From assembly GCF_008831285.2 (NCBI RefSeq), contig NC_045148.1, positions 23,913,878-23,977,877 of the forward strand: a DNA stretch of 64,000 bases. The letters run 5' to 3'. Position 1 is the stretch's first letter; every line of letters begins with the position of its first letter. Under the pieces are notes generated by a model, which was given only the letters and a program-made list of their open reading frames with translations, did no database searches and had not been told where the DNA came from. The translations under genes and the position numbers were made by a program. This document shows positions 35,310 through 47,565 of the stretch, one piece after another. The DNA comes from Nymphaea colorata. Taxonomy: Eukaryota > Streptophyta > Magnoliopsida > Nymphaeales > Nymphaeaceae.

Positions 35310-35770
35310 TCAACACGTCAGATGGACATTGCATGCATTATTGTAAGGCATATCGTTCGTATCGAAGTGAAACAGTCCGAGATCCAAGATCCACAATATG
35401 CAAAACAAAGGGGACGAAGGGGATTAGTTCGGTGGTGCCTCTGTACCCACTCTTTGCAGAGAGTGTGTTCCAACTCCACATATGGTTCCACGGGCCTAGA
35501 GGTGTCGTGTTTGACTACAATTCCCTTTTTCTTTGTTTGTTCGTACTGACAAAACCATTCACGCAACTCGGAGAGTTGTCCCATGAGCAACAAAAAAAAC
35601 AGTGGTGAACCGCCCTTTCCAATTCAAACAACCCTCTTTCGGTATTCAACGTGGATCGGTGTACCGAATCGGTCACAAACAGCATAAAACGGAGTCTATC
35701 AAGTACAGAACTCCTTAGACGGACGGTACTGATTCCACGTAGCTCAGAACATCCTTTTATTATCAAGATA
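35310..35770. other. Distinct-composition segment, possible organelle insertion
   Basis: Balanced base composition with uninterrupted open frames on both strands (35156-35608 plus, 35318-35593 and 35515-35766 minus), unlike the AT-rich flanks and with no copy elsewhere in the window. The texture resembles plant mitochondrial intergenic DNA, but no organelle gene is recognisable. Confidence 0.3.
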
Positions 35771-36028
35771 AGTCCAGGAAACCATCCCCTGCTCTAAATT
35801 GAACAGACCCATTGAACGAGCTAGATCTCTCTATTGGCCTCTATAATATGCAATCTCTCTCTCTCTCTCTCTCTATCATTCTATATATATATATATCAAA
35901 ACATATAATCAAAAGAAGCAAACACAGAATCTCAAATTGTGTCGAATTACTCAACTGAAGATGAAAAGTGAAAACACACTCCTCTTGTTTACTCAAAACG
36001 CGAAAAATGTACACTTTCTTCATGTTCT

Positions 36029-36636
36029 TTACGCAAGACAAAAAGATAATAAGAAAAAACTGTGGAAAAGGACACTAGTGTCATAACGTGAGGAGGTTAG
36101 CAGGCAGCAGGGCCAGAGCCACGCCGTACCAAGACTCGACCCGCTCGAGCTCACCACTGAGCCATCACGGGCCAACGACTGGGCGACGTTGTCAGAGATG
36201 CAGCCATTGACGTCCAACCTGACCAAGCCGGTGCCGACAATCTCTGAGCCGAGACACAGGCCGTTGTTTCCGGTGAGCTTGAGCTTGGGGCCCAACCGCT
36301 CCACCACCTCCTTCCGGAATGGCACCTGCCCCCTGAGCCGATCGTAGTTGAGGTCGAGGTTGTGAATCAAGGGAAGCCCACCGATTCCAGATGGTATGGC
36401 CCCGATGAGCCCGTTGTGGTTTAGGGACAGGTAGGTCAGGTTGCACAGGCGAGCCATGGAAGCTGGGATAGTGCCGATGAGCCAAGTGTAGGCCAAATCG
36501 AGGCTGACCAACCCCACCATATGGGTCCAAGCCCTTTAGCTCCCGCGGTGATGCTGGAATCTCAATAGATATGTTGTTGAAGCTCAAATCGAGCTTAGTC
36601 GCCTTCGAGAGTTGGCTGAGCTCCGATGGAGTCAAA
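36029..36636 (-). pseudogene. LRR receptor-like protein fragment (RLP29/PII-2-like), copy 2
   Basis: Inverted relative of 19128-19887. It starts further upstream (LSQLSKATKLDLSFNNIS). About 120 bp corresponding to the middle LRRs are missing near 36533, with a frameshift, and it resumes at GLVSLDLAYTWLIGTIPASM. It continues through FRKEVVERLGPKLKLTGNNGLC and a shortened hydrophobic tail to the same TAA. The cap motif and tail place it in the same plant LRR group. The deletion and missing N-terminus make it a pseudogene. Comparing copies shows the shared frame was maintained before duplication. Confidence 0.7.
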
Positions 36637-36683
36637 AGAAATTGAATGGAGGGGCACTTGTTTAAACAAACTCAAATCTGATG

Positions 36684-36684
36684 G

Positions 36685-36716
<32 letters not shown>

Positions 36717-36729
36717 ATATATATATATA
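36684..36729. repeat. (TA)n(TG)n(TA)n microsatellite
   Basis: Compound dinucleotide repeat lying within the MITE-like stretch beside LRR copy 2. Confidence 0.95.
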
Positions 36730-36843
36730 AAGCAATAAATATTTCAGATTTCACACCAGCCACAATGTGGCTAGGCTACTGGTTCTGGCTGAGGTCAAGG
36801 ACGATGAGCTAGGTGTTCTTTTGAAATTTTCAAACTTAAAACC

Positions 36844-37201
36844 TAAGTCACCCGGACTCTTCTATTTTACTGCTGCACCCGAGTCACATCGAGTCGGGTG
36901 AGCACCGGACATGGGCACGGCTCCAACTCATACCCGAGCCCAATTAGAATGCCATATTACTAAATGACTTATATAATATATGTTGTTGTGATATTTTACT
37001 ACGCAATAAAATTATTCAAGTATGTTATATACATTGATAACTAAATTATAATAATAATATATTCATGCTTATTCTGTTATATGTATAATAAATTAATAAC
37101 AATAATAACAATAAAATACCCATACCGCACCACCGCACTTAAATTTTTTATAATGTGCTGCTCTGTCACTCACACCCGCACCCCACACTCAGGTGATAGA
37201 G
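36844..37201. mobile_element. Mutator-type MITE candidate
   Basis: 358 bp present here but absent from the homologous stretch at 18940-18955. The flanking nonamers CTTAAAACC and CTTAAATCC match at 8 of 9 positions. Ends TAAGTCACCCGG and, inward, CTCTATCACCTGAG are weakly inverted. A 9-bp duplication is typical of MULEs. Confidence 0.6.
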
Positions 37202-38790
37202 CTTAAATCCAAAGAAAGAAATTAGGTCAAATGGGGAGTTGCTAAGCGAACTTAAAAGAGTCATGCTCGAGGTGTGGCTTGGTCTATCGAATTAAGTTCA
37301 AGATGACCTTGTATAGCTAAACACGAGCTCGAGCCAAGCTGAACGAGCTTAATTTTAACTCGCTCCTATATAGCCCTACAAGTGGGTCAAGTGTGTGCTG
37401 AAGTGGTGTGAGGTTCCTGTATAGTGAGAGTTCTCACGGCATGAGCAAGTGTTAATGATTCACTTCTTAGTTTTAATATTGACAGCACTCGTATTGACTG
37501 TTTTGCCCCCATCACTGTATCGTGCTGAATGCTTAAACCCTAGGATGGGTTTTTCTGTCGAAATGAGATCTTTCTCCTAAAAGATGTTCCCTTCATCCAA
37601 CTGACCTCAAAATGTAGACAAATTATCCCTGTGGAACTTGTCTTGCTCAAGTTGTTCTTCCACATGCTAAGGTAATAGATGGTATGCTTAGCCCCCTAAC
37701 ACTCAAGTCAATGGTTGGGGTGGGGTGCCAAATGACCCAAGTTAAAAGACAAAAAAAGCCCTTAAGAATTAGAGAAAAAAAAAATGTGGCTCACCTGGTG
37801 ATCATGAGTTCAGTAGTACCGTCCCAGATGTAGAGAAATGTAAACTTAATCGTTGGCAATTTTTTAAAAAAGAAATCACTTTGGTTTCTGTAAACATTTA
37901 TAAAAACATTATGGCCTGTAACAGTCGGTTCTTCGAGTGTTTCTTTACACCGGATGTTTTAAAAACAAAATTTAAACTTGGTCACTTGTTTGTTTGACGA
38001 GATGTAATTATTTTTTCTGAACTTCATCCATTCCATCTATTATTTGTTTGGGTCGGATTGGGTGTCTATAACACCCTATAAAGGACAAGGTATTAGCGTA
38101 CGTAAAAACTTTGGTCCGATCCATATTGGTATGTCAAAAATTGAATAAAACGGAAAAAGATAAGAGAGTTGAGTGTCACAGACGTTCATTTTAGTGTTTG
38201 CTTGGACCCTCATATGCTGGACAAAAGTGTCTCAAAGGTGCATTTTGGGACCATTCATCCACGAAAGCTATAATAGAGTACCAAATTATATATAAGACTT
38301 CTAATTGGGCTCTGATACAGTGGCAATGTTATAGTTGGTGTGGGCACCCCGGCTCATCAAGTTTATCTTATTTGCATATGAGTGCCCCTTAAAGATTGAA
38401 ATTTAAATTTAGTGCAAGTTTGTGGTTTTTCAGGCTAATGCTCTGAGCCAGCACCATAGTCTTCATAAAGATGTGATCAAGCTTTGTTGTAAATCGATTC
38501 CCTTTAGTGCTGACTGGGAATGCGATCAAATCCCTGAGGCTCCGTTTCAGGGTTGGCTTGGATTAGGATTTCATTCCTCATTCTTTCCTACATCATACCT
38601 ATTGTTTCCATCGTCAAAATCGAAAGACTTAACTTGTACCAGGGCTTCCTGTGTTGTGGGGGTCTCTCTTGCAGAATATGTTTGGATTATCCTTTTTATC
38701 CTCTCATGAACTTCTGTTCTTGATTGTTCCCCTTATCGTCTCAAACTTGGAAACAACTAGGCCCATATATAGGAGACAAAAATCCAAAAT
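37202..38790 (+). repeat. Repeat blocks A and C, second copy
   Basis: Contains GAGCTC-word sequence (37210-37380), the match to 5780-5900 (37600-37730), the match to 1020-1565 (37840-38330) and a partial block C (38560-38790). It sits between LRR copy 2 and repeat F, where the left side of the window has none of it. No coding domain is recognised. Confidence 0.55.
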
Positions 38791-40870
38791 ACAAACAATG
38801 GATCTAAAATCCAATATCACAATCTGAATTCGAATTTTGAATCAATTCTGGCTTATTTTGAAAATGTAAGAGCATTTGAATATAAGATTTTTATTTAAAA
38901 TTCAATCCAATCTGTGTCTGAATCTAAATCCAAATCCAGTTGGATATATATGTACATCCAATTCTGAATCAGGATCCAGTCAGATGTCGTTTATTAAACC
39001 TGAATCCAATCCAATTTCTTAATTGGATGTTGAATTTCTTTCCATATCCGATATTTTTGAACTGGTTTGGTTGGATATCCAATTAAAATCAAATATATTG
39101 ACAACCCTAATTTGGAAGGAATTGGCTCTATATGACCTTTCGGCTATGATTGGCCACCTCCACTCAATGACAAATTCTAAAGTTCCCTTTGTTGGACATT
39201 CACAGGTTAATTTTTCATTTTAATTCTCCATTTTTTCTAACTTGAGTTTATTTAGCACACAGAATAATCTTATTTGATCATTTTCTTGGAACTATCATGG
39301 CTTGATCAGCCTTTACTCTGCCAAAGATATCAGAGATGGTGATAGCGGCCACTACAAGAAAACCCCTTACCTCTGATGGGGCCTTTTTTCACCACCAACA
39401 GAGCTGGGTGAAGCTACGTTCATCGTAACTTGCCTCTGCATATTGGTTCCATTTGGCAACAATAACAGTATGTAACTGTTTCACAAATCTGTCCCAAATA
39501 TTAAGCAAATTTATGTAATATTATGTTACAACATTCCATGCATAACAATAATGTCCTGTTGTGATTATCTTTGATGATATTTTGTTTTTTTTTTTGAGCT
39601 AGATGTTGGTCATTGTTGGCTTATTTGTGTGCTTTAACTTATGGATGCTGGATTTTTGTCATTCCAGTAACATAGGGATCCAAGTACTAGAATCTGTATG
39701 TGATGGTCAGATCAACTCAGTGATTAATTATCGTCTATAATCTGTATGACCAATCACCAGGTTTGGTTACTCGCTTGAAGCAAGTTATGAGCATCAGAAC
39801 TATATGTGGAGCATACTAATTGCGAGATTGAATTTTTATACTCATGTAGAGACCTGAATGTGACAAACAACATTTAGGAAGCACTTTGATAAAATTGAAA
39901 TCCATTTAATTGATTAAAACATCAATAAAATATGTTACGAAACATTGCCAAAAGAAAGCTCATTAAGTTCATGCTCTTTTGTTGCTATGATTTTCGATTG
40001 TTGGTTTTTTGAATTTTGCCTAAATCAAAAAACTATGTTAATGCTTTGAGATATGACACCAGTGACTATTAAAATTCCACAATATCTAACAAGATATTAT
40101 ATATCAATCCAAAATTGTTAGTAGTAAGTTAGACAGACCCACAGTTACTACACACACCAGGGACCGAGGCAGGGGCCTTGGCCCCCCACCATGAAATTTA
40201 AAAAAATTCAAACATTGATATGTAAATTTCTTAAACTTTAGTTTAACTTATATAAAAAAATTGAAAAATTGTATTTTGGCCTCCGTTAAAATTTTGAAAC
40301 TAGAGTTGGGTTCTGACACACATTCTAACATATACAGCACTGATATGCTTGTGCAAGTATTGTTGATCTTATTTTTCTTGTGAATTAAATATTTGAGTAC
40401 TGGTTATGCTATGCTATAAGTCGCCTAAGAAATGATTGTCAAATAATATGCTTTTTGGCTCCTTCAGTCTTACGTAGAAATTAATCTCTCTTTTTGTGGA
40501 GTTTAACTGCTAATGTGTATCTGTGTGTTTTGGCTTGTTTGCTTTTGTGCGCTTTTGAAGGGTTGAGTCAATTCTTGGCAAACATCACCGTGTATATCAG
40601 CATTAATTGCAGTTCTTCTGATCTTTCTCCATTGCACCGCAAGCTGTTCATGCAACATAAATTCTGCTTTTGACTAACAAGATAACACAATCAAATGACA
40701 GAGAGAAATTCTTTCACTTCTGTTTTCAGAAATTTGGTGGTCATTCTGCCATCGACTGTTGAATGCTTGTTTCTTGGTTGTCATCTATCACAAACTATAT
40801 GTAAGGGGTGGTTCTTGTCATTCATGAAAATGTTGCATGATTAGTTTCAATATGGGGAGCCACCAACCGA
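38791..40870 (+). repeat. Repeat block F, inverted copy
   Basis: Inverse match to 16540-18640, including a GATTC-word element ending TTGACAACCCTA (39109), a CACTA-type end at 39350 and a GGCCCCCC MITE-like stretch (40150-40275). Non-coding. Confidence 0.65.
39350..39386 (+). mobile_element. CACTA-type terminal sequence
   Basis: CACTACAAGAAAACCCC followed by TTACCTCTGATGGGG; counterpart of 18163-18202. Confidence 0.65.
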
Positions 40871-42330
40871 TTCAGGCTGATTCTGGTAACAATACATCGA
40901 TCCTCTAATTTGTGGCAATAAAACTATTGTAAATGTTCAACAGGTAGGGCTGTACAATGAGCGAGTCAACTCGGGTTCGACTTGAACTTGCTTGAAAAAA
41001 CTCGGCTTGTGCTTGATTCATTTATAAACGAGCTGAGTTTGAGCTTACAAATATACTTGAAAAATAAACAAGTCGAGTTCAAGTTTCAGGAACTCAACTC
41101 GTATGGCAAAAGCCATGATAGCATGAATAGCATAGTTGAATAGTTGAGCAAGGACTGGATCAGATTAGCTAGAAATATTATTGGCTTGAATCGGCCGGTT
41201 CCTTCAAGTCTTCACTAAGTCAGATTGATCCAGTCTACCTGCTCTTTTTTTAAAAAAAATTGTTTTAATTAGCTTTTTATACGGTTTATTTATTTCTCAA
41301 AAGGAATATAATTTTTCATATTTTATGCTGATTCACAAAGAAGTCTTTTAAATCACCGGATCGGCCAACAACATGGAAGTTGCTAGGCAACTTCATCCAC
41401 TCGTTTCAAAAGCTGATTTTCACAACGTCGCAATCTGACCATGATGGCTAGCTGTGTTGAGTGTCCATTGATTCAATAATTGGACATGAAATTAATGGCT
41501 GATGAATGAGATCGAAGGTGGTCAACTCGACCGGTTGTTTCGTTATCTCGTCTCCTTCTTGCCGACTTGACTTTTAAATACCCAGCTAAATCTGAATCTA
41601 ACTTTTAAACACACAACCGAATCCAAATCACATTATGATAAGTTGAAGACTGACTTTTGTATTATGTGAATATTGGATATAAGACATTTATTTTAAACTG
41701 TATTTGAATAAAAAAATGCAAAAAAAAGTATGGTATTTTTTTAAAAAGATTGAAAGAATATGAAAAGGAAGGAAAACCACGTTTTTGTTTATGGCATTCT
41801 TGTCAAAAAACATTATCTGTTTGCCATTTTATTCAGCGGACTTATTTTTCATGTTTTATCACTGTTTTTTTTTTAAAAAAAAAAACAAGGTGACTTTTTT
41901 TATGATTATATTTAGTACCTAATTTTGGTTGTCATCTCTTACAACGTATATGTAAGTGGTGGTTCTCATCATTCATGAAAATGTTGCTTGATTAGTTTCA
42001 ATATGGGGAGCCACGATAGCACGAATGGCATAGTTGCTTCAACTTTTTGCTAGCACGACTGAATCGGATTAGCTAGAAATATTATTGGCCTGAATCAGCC
42101 GGTTGCTTCGAGTCTTGGCTAAGTCAATTTGATCCAGTCCACCTGTTTAAAAAAAAGGTTTTTAATTAGTTTTTTATGCTGTTTATTTATTTTTCAAAAA
42201 GAATATAATTTTTCATATTTTATGCATATAGACAAAGAAGTCATTTAAATCACCAGATCGGCCGACAACATGGAAGTTGCTAGGCAACTTCATCCACTCG
42301 TTTTAAAAGATGATTTTCACAAATTAAAAA
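40788..42330 (+). repeat. Tandem duplication, two units of about 1.1 kb spacing
   Basis: 40788-41420 and 41925-42330 share TCATTCATGAAAATGTTGC, ATATGGGGAGCCAC and AACATGGAAGTTGCTAGGC. The first unit carries an extra GAGCTC-word MITE (TAGGGCTGTACAATGAGC, from about 40945). Between them, 41390-41580 matches block D and 41830-41960 matches repeat E inverted. Confidence 0.65.
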
Positions 42331-43078
42331 CCTTTGATGAAAATTATGTTATTTTGAAAAAGGAATAAACAACTTGTAAAAGATAATAGAAAACAATAAG
42401 TTTTTTAAAGACAAAAGACTAGATCAAATTGATTTAGCATAAATTTGAACAAACCAGCCGACTCAAGTAACTTTTGGAAAAAAAAATGCCACAAGGATAC
42501 ACTTTTTTACAGTTTTTTTGGTTTTTTCCCGCTTTTTTTTATTTTATACATTTTTACATACTTTTTTAGTGCTAAACTGCTCGTTTCCAACTTCTAATTT
42601 TTATTTGTTTCTCATCTATTTATGTTTTTAAATTGCCTACCATTCAACTTATTTTTCCTTAACTTTTAAGTTTTACTTAAATTTTTTAAAAATTTACCAC
42701 ACTTTTCCTGTTTTCTCCATGTTACCATATTATATGATAGAAAAACCTCACCATTTAAAAGGTGGACAGTATATCTGTGACTATGGTAGAAACCAGTTTG
42801 GGATATCTTGGGAAAAAATAAGCTCAATTGAGAACTTTGATTTGGGATTGAATAGAATTGAAAGTGGTAAAGGGAAACAAGAAAGAGTCTCATTGATGTA
42901 ATTATGAGCCATGCCCCTCAATTTGGAAATATGAAACAATGTGTTCCAAAGCAGTAAGACCCGAGCCTTCTACCACTTGAAAAAAGAAAAAGAGAAATTT
43001 TCTGGAAGAGAATCTATACATAAATTGAAGACATTGAATTCCTGCTCATGCATGTTCTGCATAACAAATTGGACAGGC
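42331..43078. other. Upstream of receptor-kinase pseudogene
   Basis: AT-rich to about 42720, then more complex sequence up to the ATG at 43079. No convincing TATA box or element end. Confidence 0.4.
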
Positions 43079-43564
43079 ATGGCAACCACCGGTTGGTCAC
43101 CTCAAGCGCTTGTCTTTCTTTTATGTTTTTCTTCCTTCACCTTGATTGTGGCTCTCGGCCAAGGGGAGGTGCCCTCAGCCCTTCTTTCTCTGAGCAACCT
43201 GACTGATCAATTCGGATTGCTGTCTTTCAAATCTCTTGTCACTAAAGACCCTTATAATGTGTTATGAAACTGGAATTCCAATATCTCCTTCTGTGTGTGG
43301 AATGGAGCTTCATGCAGTCCTAGTTCACAAAGGGTCGATGGTCTGAACCTTAGCAACACAGTACTTGAAGGTACTCTCTATTCATACATTAGCAATCTCT
43401 CCCTCTTACAGGTTCTTGATCTTACAAATGACAGTTTCCATGGTCATCTTCCCATTAATTTTAGTTGCCACCCTCAAATAGAAAATCTTTCTCTAAGAAA
43501 AAACAATTTTGAGGGGTTGATCCCACAAACACTGAGCCATTGTCAAGGTCTCCAAATAATGTCA
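43079..43564 (+). pseudogene. LRR receptor kinase N-terminal part, 5' segment
   Basis: From ATG 43079 the frame gives a signal peptide (QALVFLLCFSSFTLIVALG). An LRR N-terminal domain (QFGLLSFKSLVTKDPYN) is interrupted by one in-frame TGA at 43265. It then continues in the same frame as NWNSNISFCVWNGASC and LRRs (LQVLDLTNDSFHGHLP, IENLSLRKNNFEGLIP). This is the layout of plant LRR-XII receptor kinases such as XA21 and EFR, which sense microbial patterns at the plasma membrane. The frame runs straight into a 4.0-kb TG...CA insertion at 43565 and resumes at 47566. One stop plus the insertion make it non-functional. The kinase fragments elsewhere in the window are of the same family but not contiguous with it. 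Confidence 0.85.
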
Positions 43565-44501
43565 TGTTTGCATCCCAAAATTTTTTGTTGGTTTTGGAGT
43601 ACTCCAGAAAAATGACGTTTTGTTTTGAAATAAGAACGGAAGGGACTCACCCGTCGGTATGATGATCGACCATTCCTGGTGCCTTTACATAGGGTAATCA
43701 ATCCAAGGGCTATGTTCATCATTGATGAATTCCTTTTAACTTAAACATCCATTTGATTCTATATGTGGTGTAGAAAAATGTTGAAAGTTTGATGTTTCAA
43801 ACTTTTGAAAATATTCTTGAATAGTTGCTTGAAAATGTGAAATGTTATGGAAAAAAAGTGGAATTAGTAAATACTATTTGAAAAGCTTGAGAAATCATTT
43901 TGAAATCACTTTAGTGTTCTCTTAAGACTTTAAGTAGGTTTGAGATTTTGCTATAATTTGGTTACCACCAACTTAGAGCTCGATCTCATCTTGCTTAAGT
44001 TCCTTTGGGGAGGTGCTTGTGATCATAAGTGAAATTAAGTGGGTGAGCATGCATGAATGCATTGATCCTACATGATTGGAAAGAAAAATCATTCATTCCT
44101 ACCATAACATTCATCTAAGAGCATTCCTACCATAACATTCATTTAAGATTTTTGCTTTGGATTGGGGTTGTAAACCATAACATTCATATATAAGAAGGAA
44201 AAGTTTTTGAAAATGGATTGGGGTTGTAGACCATCAAACATGAATCTAATATTGGGTCATTACTTGTTTTTTGGTCTTAGTGAAGTAAGTAAATAAAAGA
44301 TCATGAGAAAATGTTTAAAGGAATGGAGGATATGCAATATTCTTATAAAAAGAAAGAGAGAGAGAAAAAAAAAGACTTCAAAGATCATTAGATGAAAGAT
44401 TTTGAAATAAAAGGAGATATATATTCTCCATATGTTTGTATAAGTATTTGTATAAGCTTTTAAAAATGAATCTTAACTTAAATAGAGAGGGAAAGAAAAA
44501 G

Positions 44502-44526
44502 ATATATATATATATAATATATATAC

Positions 44527-44562
<36 letters not shown>
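44502..44562. repeat. TA-rich microsatellite
   Basis: Imperfect TA tract with interspersed ACAT units inside the LTR-like insertion. Confidence 0.9.
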
Positions 44563-44566
<4 letters not shown>

Positions 44567-45329
44567 GAAATTTGTAGGATAAGACATTCATCTTGAAAAG
44601 AGGAACAAAAAGTTATAGAGAGAGAAAATATAACACATGTATATTTGCATTCATATGTATATGAAAATTTAAAAAATAAAGTGTAGAAACATAAAAAGAA
44701 AAAAGAAAATCCTCATGTACACATATATGTATATAACATGTATATACATACATTTCTTCATGAGATTTAAAATCAAGAAATGGAAAACAACCGACTTCAT
44801 GTTTTGATGTGGGCCAGAAGGGAGCTTGGACTCATGCAAGAGCTTAAGATAAATCTCCAAAGCCACAATAGAGATGGTATTTGCTTTTAAAAATATTTTG
44901 TAAAATATGATTTATATACAAGCATAAAATGTTATTATATGGTTTGTTACAAGGAAAAATCTTCCACCGTTAGGTATGGTAGAAAATCAAGCAACATAAC
45001 GAGGCACTCGTTAGGGTTTTTAATTGGATGATTAAGAAGGAAACTATACGCAATGACATGAGAATGCATTTTTAACATATACATATTCGTGAAGGTTTCC
45101 CCAGGTTGGACAAGTCCCAACCTTGAAAATTAATATGAATATAAAAATAAAGAACCCCAAACCACACTCTCATTCCCATCGTACATTCACATATAAATGG
45201 AAAACCACACAACTATGCATGAATAATATATATACAAATTTCAAGGAAGGAAAGAGAGAGAGAGGGGGAGGATGTTGGAAAGAGAGAAGTCCAACTAGGA
45301 GGGAGGGCATGATCTAACTACGAAATGAT

Positions 45330-46560
45330 ATACCATCTCATCTTCCCGTGCTCCCGGTGCCTTTGAGCATAGCCTCTTGTATTTAAAAAATAGGTTGAGT
45401 GTTATCTCCTTTTGCTATGGGGTGATGAAGATGAGAGAAAAATGAAAATTGAAACAATGCTATATTGAATAAAGAGAAAATAAGATTTAATCATGAAATG
45501 AAAGATCATCTCATCTTTCCATACTCCCATTGCACTTGAGCATAGCCTCTTGTCTCTAAAAAGAGGTTGAGTGCTATATCCTTTGGCCATGGGGAGATGA
45601 AGGTGAGAGAAAAATGAAGAAAGAAACAATGCTATATTCAATAAAAGAGAAAACATGATTTAATCCTGAAATGAAAGATCATCTCATCCTTCCATGCTCC
45701 CGGTGCACTTGAGCATAGCCTCGTGTCTCTAAAAAAATATTGAGTGTAATGTTCTTTGGCCATGGGAAATAAAGATGAGAAGAAAATAAAGAAAGAAAGA
45801 CATTGTTATATTCAATGAAAGAGAAAACATGATATAATCATGAAACGAAAGATCATCTCGTCTTACCATGCTCTCGGTGCGCTTGAGCATAGCCTCTTGT
45901 CTCTAAAAAGAGATTGAGTTCTATCTCCTTTAGCCATGGAGAGATGAAGATGAGAAAAAAATAAAGAAGGAAAGACAATGTTATATTCAATAAAAGAGAA
46001 AACATGATTCAATCATGAAATGAAAGATCATCTTATCTTTTCATGCTTTCGGTGCACTTGAATATAGCCTCTTGTCTCTAGAAAGGGATGGAGTGTCATC
46101 TCCTTTGGCCATGGGAAGATGAAGATGAAAAGAAAATAAAGAAAGGAAGACAATGCTATATCCAATAAAAGAGAAAACATAATTCAATCATGAAATGAAA
46201 TATCATCTCTTCTTTTCAAGCTCCCGGTGCACGTGAGAATAGCCTCTTGTCTCTAAAAAGAGATTGAGTGCTATCTCCTTTGGCCAAAGGGAGATGAAGA
46301 TGAGAAGAAAATAAAGAAAGAAAGACAATGCTATATTCAATAAAAGAGAAAACATTATTCAATCAGGAAATGAAAGATCATCTCATCTTTCCATGCTCCC
46401 GGTGCACTTGAGCATAGCCTCTTATCTCTAAAAAGAGATTGAGTACTATATCATTTGCTATGGAGAGATGAAAGATGAGAAGAAAAGAAAATAAGAGAGG
46501 AACCTCTTGTCTCTAAAAAGAGATTGAGTACTATCTCTTTTGGCTATGGGTAGATGAAGA
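45330..46560 (+). repeat. Tandem array, about 7 units of ~174 bp
   Basis: The landmark GTGCACTTGAGCATAGCCTC recurs with small changes near 45358, 45530, 45703, 45877, 46052, 46227 and 46401, spaced 171-175 bp. It is followed by shortened units to about 46600. Units also share AAGAGATTGAGTGCTATCTC and AATAAAAGAGAAAACAT. It lies wholly inside the LTR-like insertion. Confidence 0.9.
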
Positions 46561-47565
46561 TGAGAAGAAAAGAAAATAACAAAGGAATGAGGGGGATGAT
46601 GATTACATATCTCTAATGAGAAATGACCTAGGGAAGATGAACACCTTCACTTAAAGATCCCCCTGAGTGGAGCTTTAAGATGATGCCTCCAAGAGAGTTA
46701 TGGCTTGCTCCAAGTTGGAGAGGAAGAGGAGAAATGGAAAGAGGAAGAGGGAGAGAGAGAGAGCTCAAGAGAAACCCTAAGTCTTCAAGTGGGAATACTC
46801 TAGAGTTTCTCCCAAGGGCGAGTCTTACCCAAGACGGGGGGATTGTGGGGGTATTTATGGAGGATTTTGGAGCCAAAACCCAAATTTTGAATTTTTTTGA
46901 ATTTCATAACATTTTCATCAGAATTTCATGTATATTGAATTATTTTCAATTTTTTATAAAAGAAATAGGCTTCAAATAAATGGGATTGGCCATTAGCCCT
47001 ATAAAAACATTTTCTGATGTGGCAGGGCTGTTGCCCACCCAAAAAGACTAAAACCGCCCCTTGGAGGTCATTTTTTTGTCAAAGGGTGGGGGGGATGGGC
47101 AAATAACAGTGCCCAGACGCAACAGCACCGGGCGCTGTCCCACGCTAGAACTCGAACATTTTTTTTAAGTCAAATAAAATTTAATAAAATCTAATAAAAT
47201 AAATATGAAATAAAAATATTGTTTAAACATTCATTTTTATTTAAAATATGTAAAAAAAAATTCTTTGTTAAAGAAAAATGGGCGGTTGACTCCATTTTGA
47301 GCAACTCCGAACTCGCTCTAAATCTGATTTTGGTTTAGTCGATTGTAGACTCGTTCGAGCATGCAACTTGGGTTTAAAAAGACATTTTGGCCTGAGAAAT
47401 GAGTTTTTAAAACAAAGGGAAGGTCTATGCATGCGCGACACTCAAATTTTGTCGTTTCGAACACGATTCGAATTTTGGATCTGAAATGCTCAATTTGGAT
47501 CTGAACTTAGGTTTGGGATCTATTTTGGATCTTGAAAAATTTTGGAAAAATTTGGGGTGATTACA

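Larger units (their letters stand above)
43565..47565 (+). mobile_element. 4.0-kb solo-LTR-like insertion
   Basis: Begins TGTTTGCATCCC, ends GGTGATTACA and is flanked by 5-bp repeats TGTCA and TGTTA. The LRR frame closes with correct spacing if one flanking repeat is removed. Its first ~200 bp and last ~100 bp match the 1.0-kb element at 62326-63345, so the two share ends but differ in the middle, which here holds a 174-bp tandem array. No gag or pol is seen. TG...CA ends and a 5-bp duplication indicate an LTR. Confidence 0.8.

Noticed and set aside
35156-35608. 150-codon plus-strand frame
   Set aside because: No domain recognised; the start is in AT-rich MITE-like sequence. Treated as part of a composition island.
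45330-46600. CRISPR-like regular array
   Set aside because: Units are about 174 bp with no short repeat/variable spacer organisation, in a plant nuclear context; it is a minisatellite inside an LTR.
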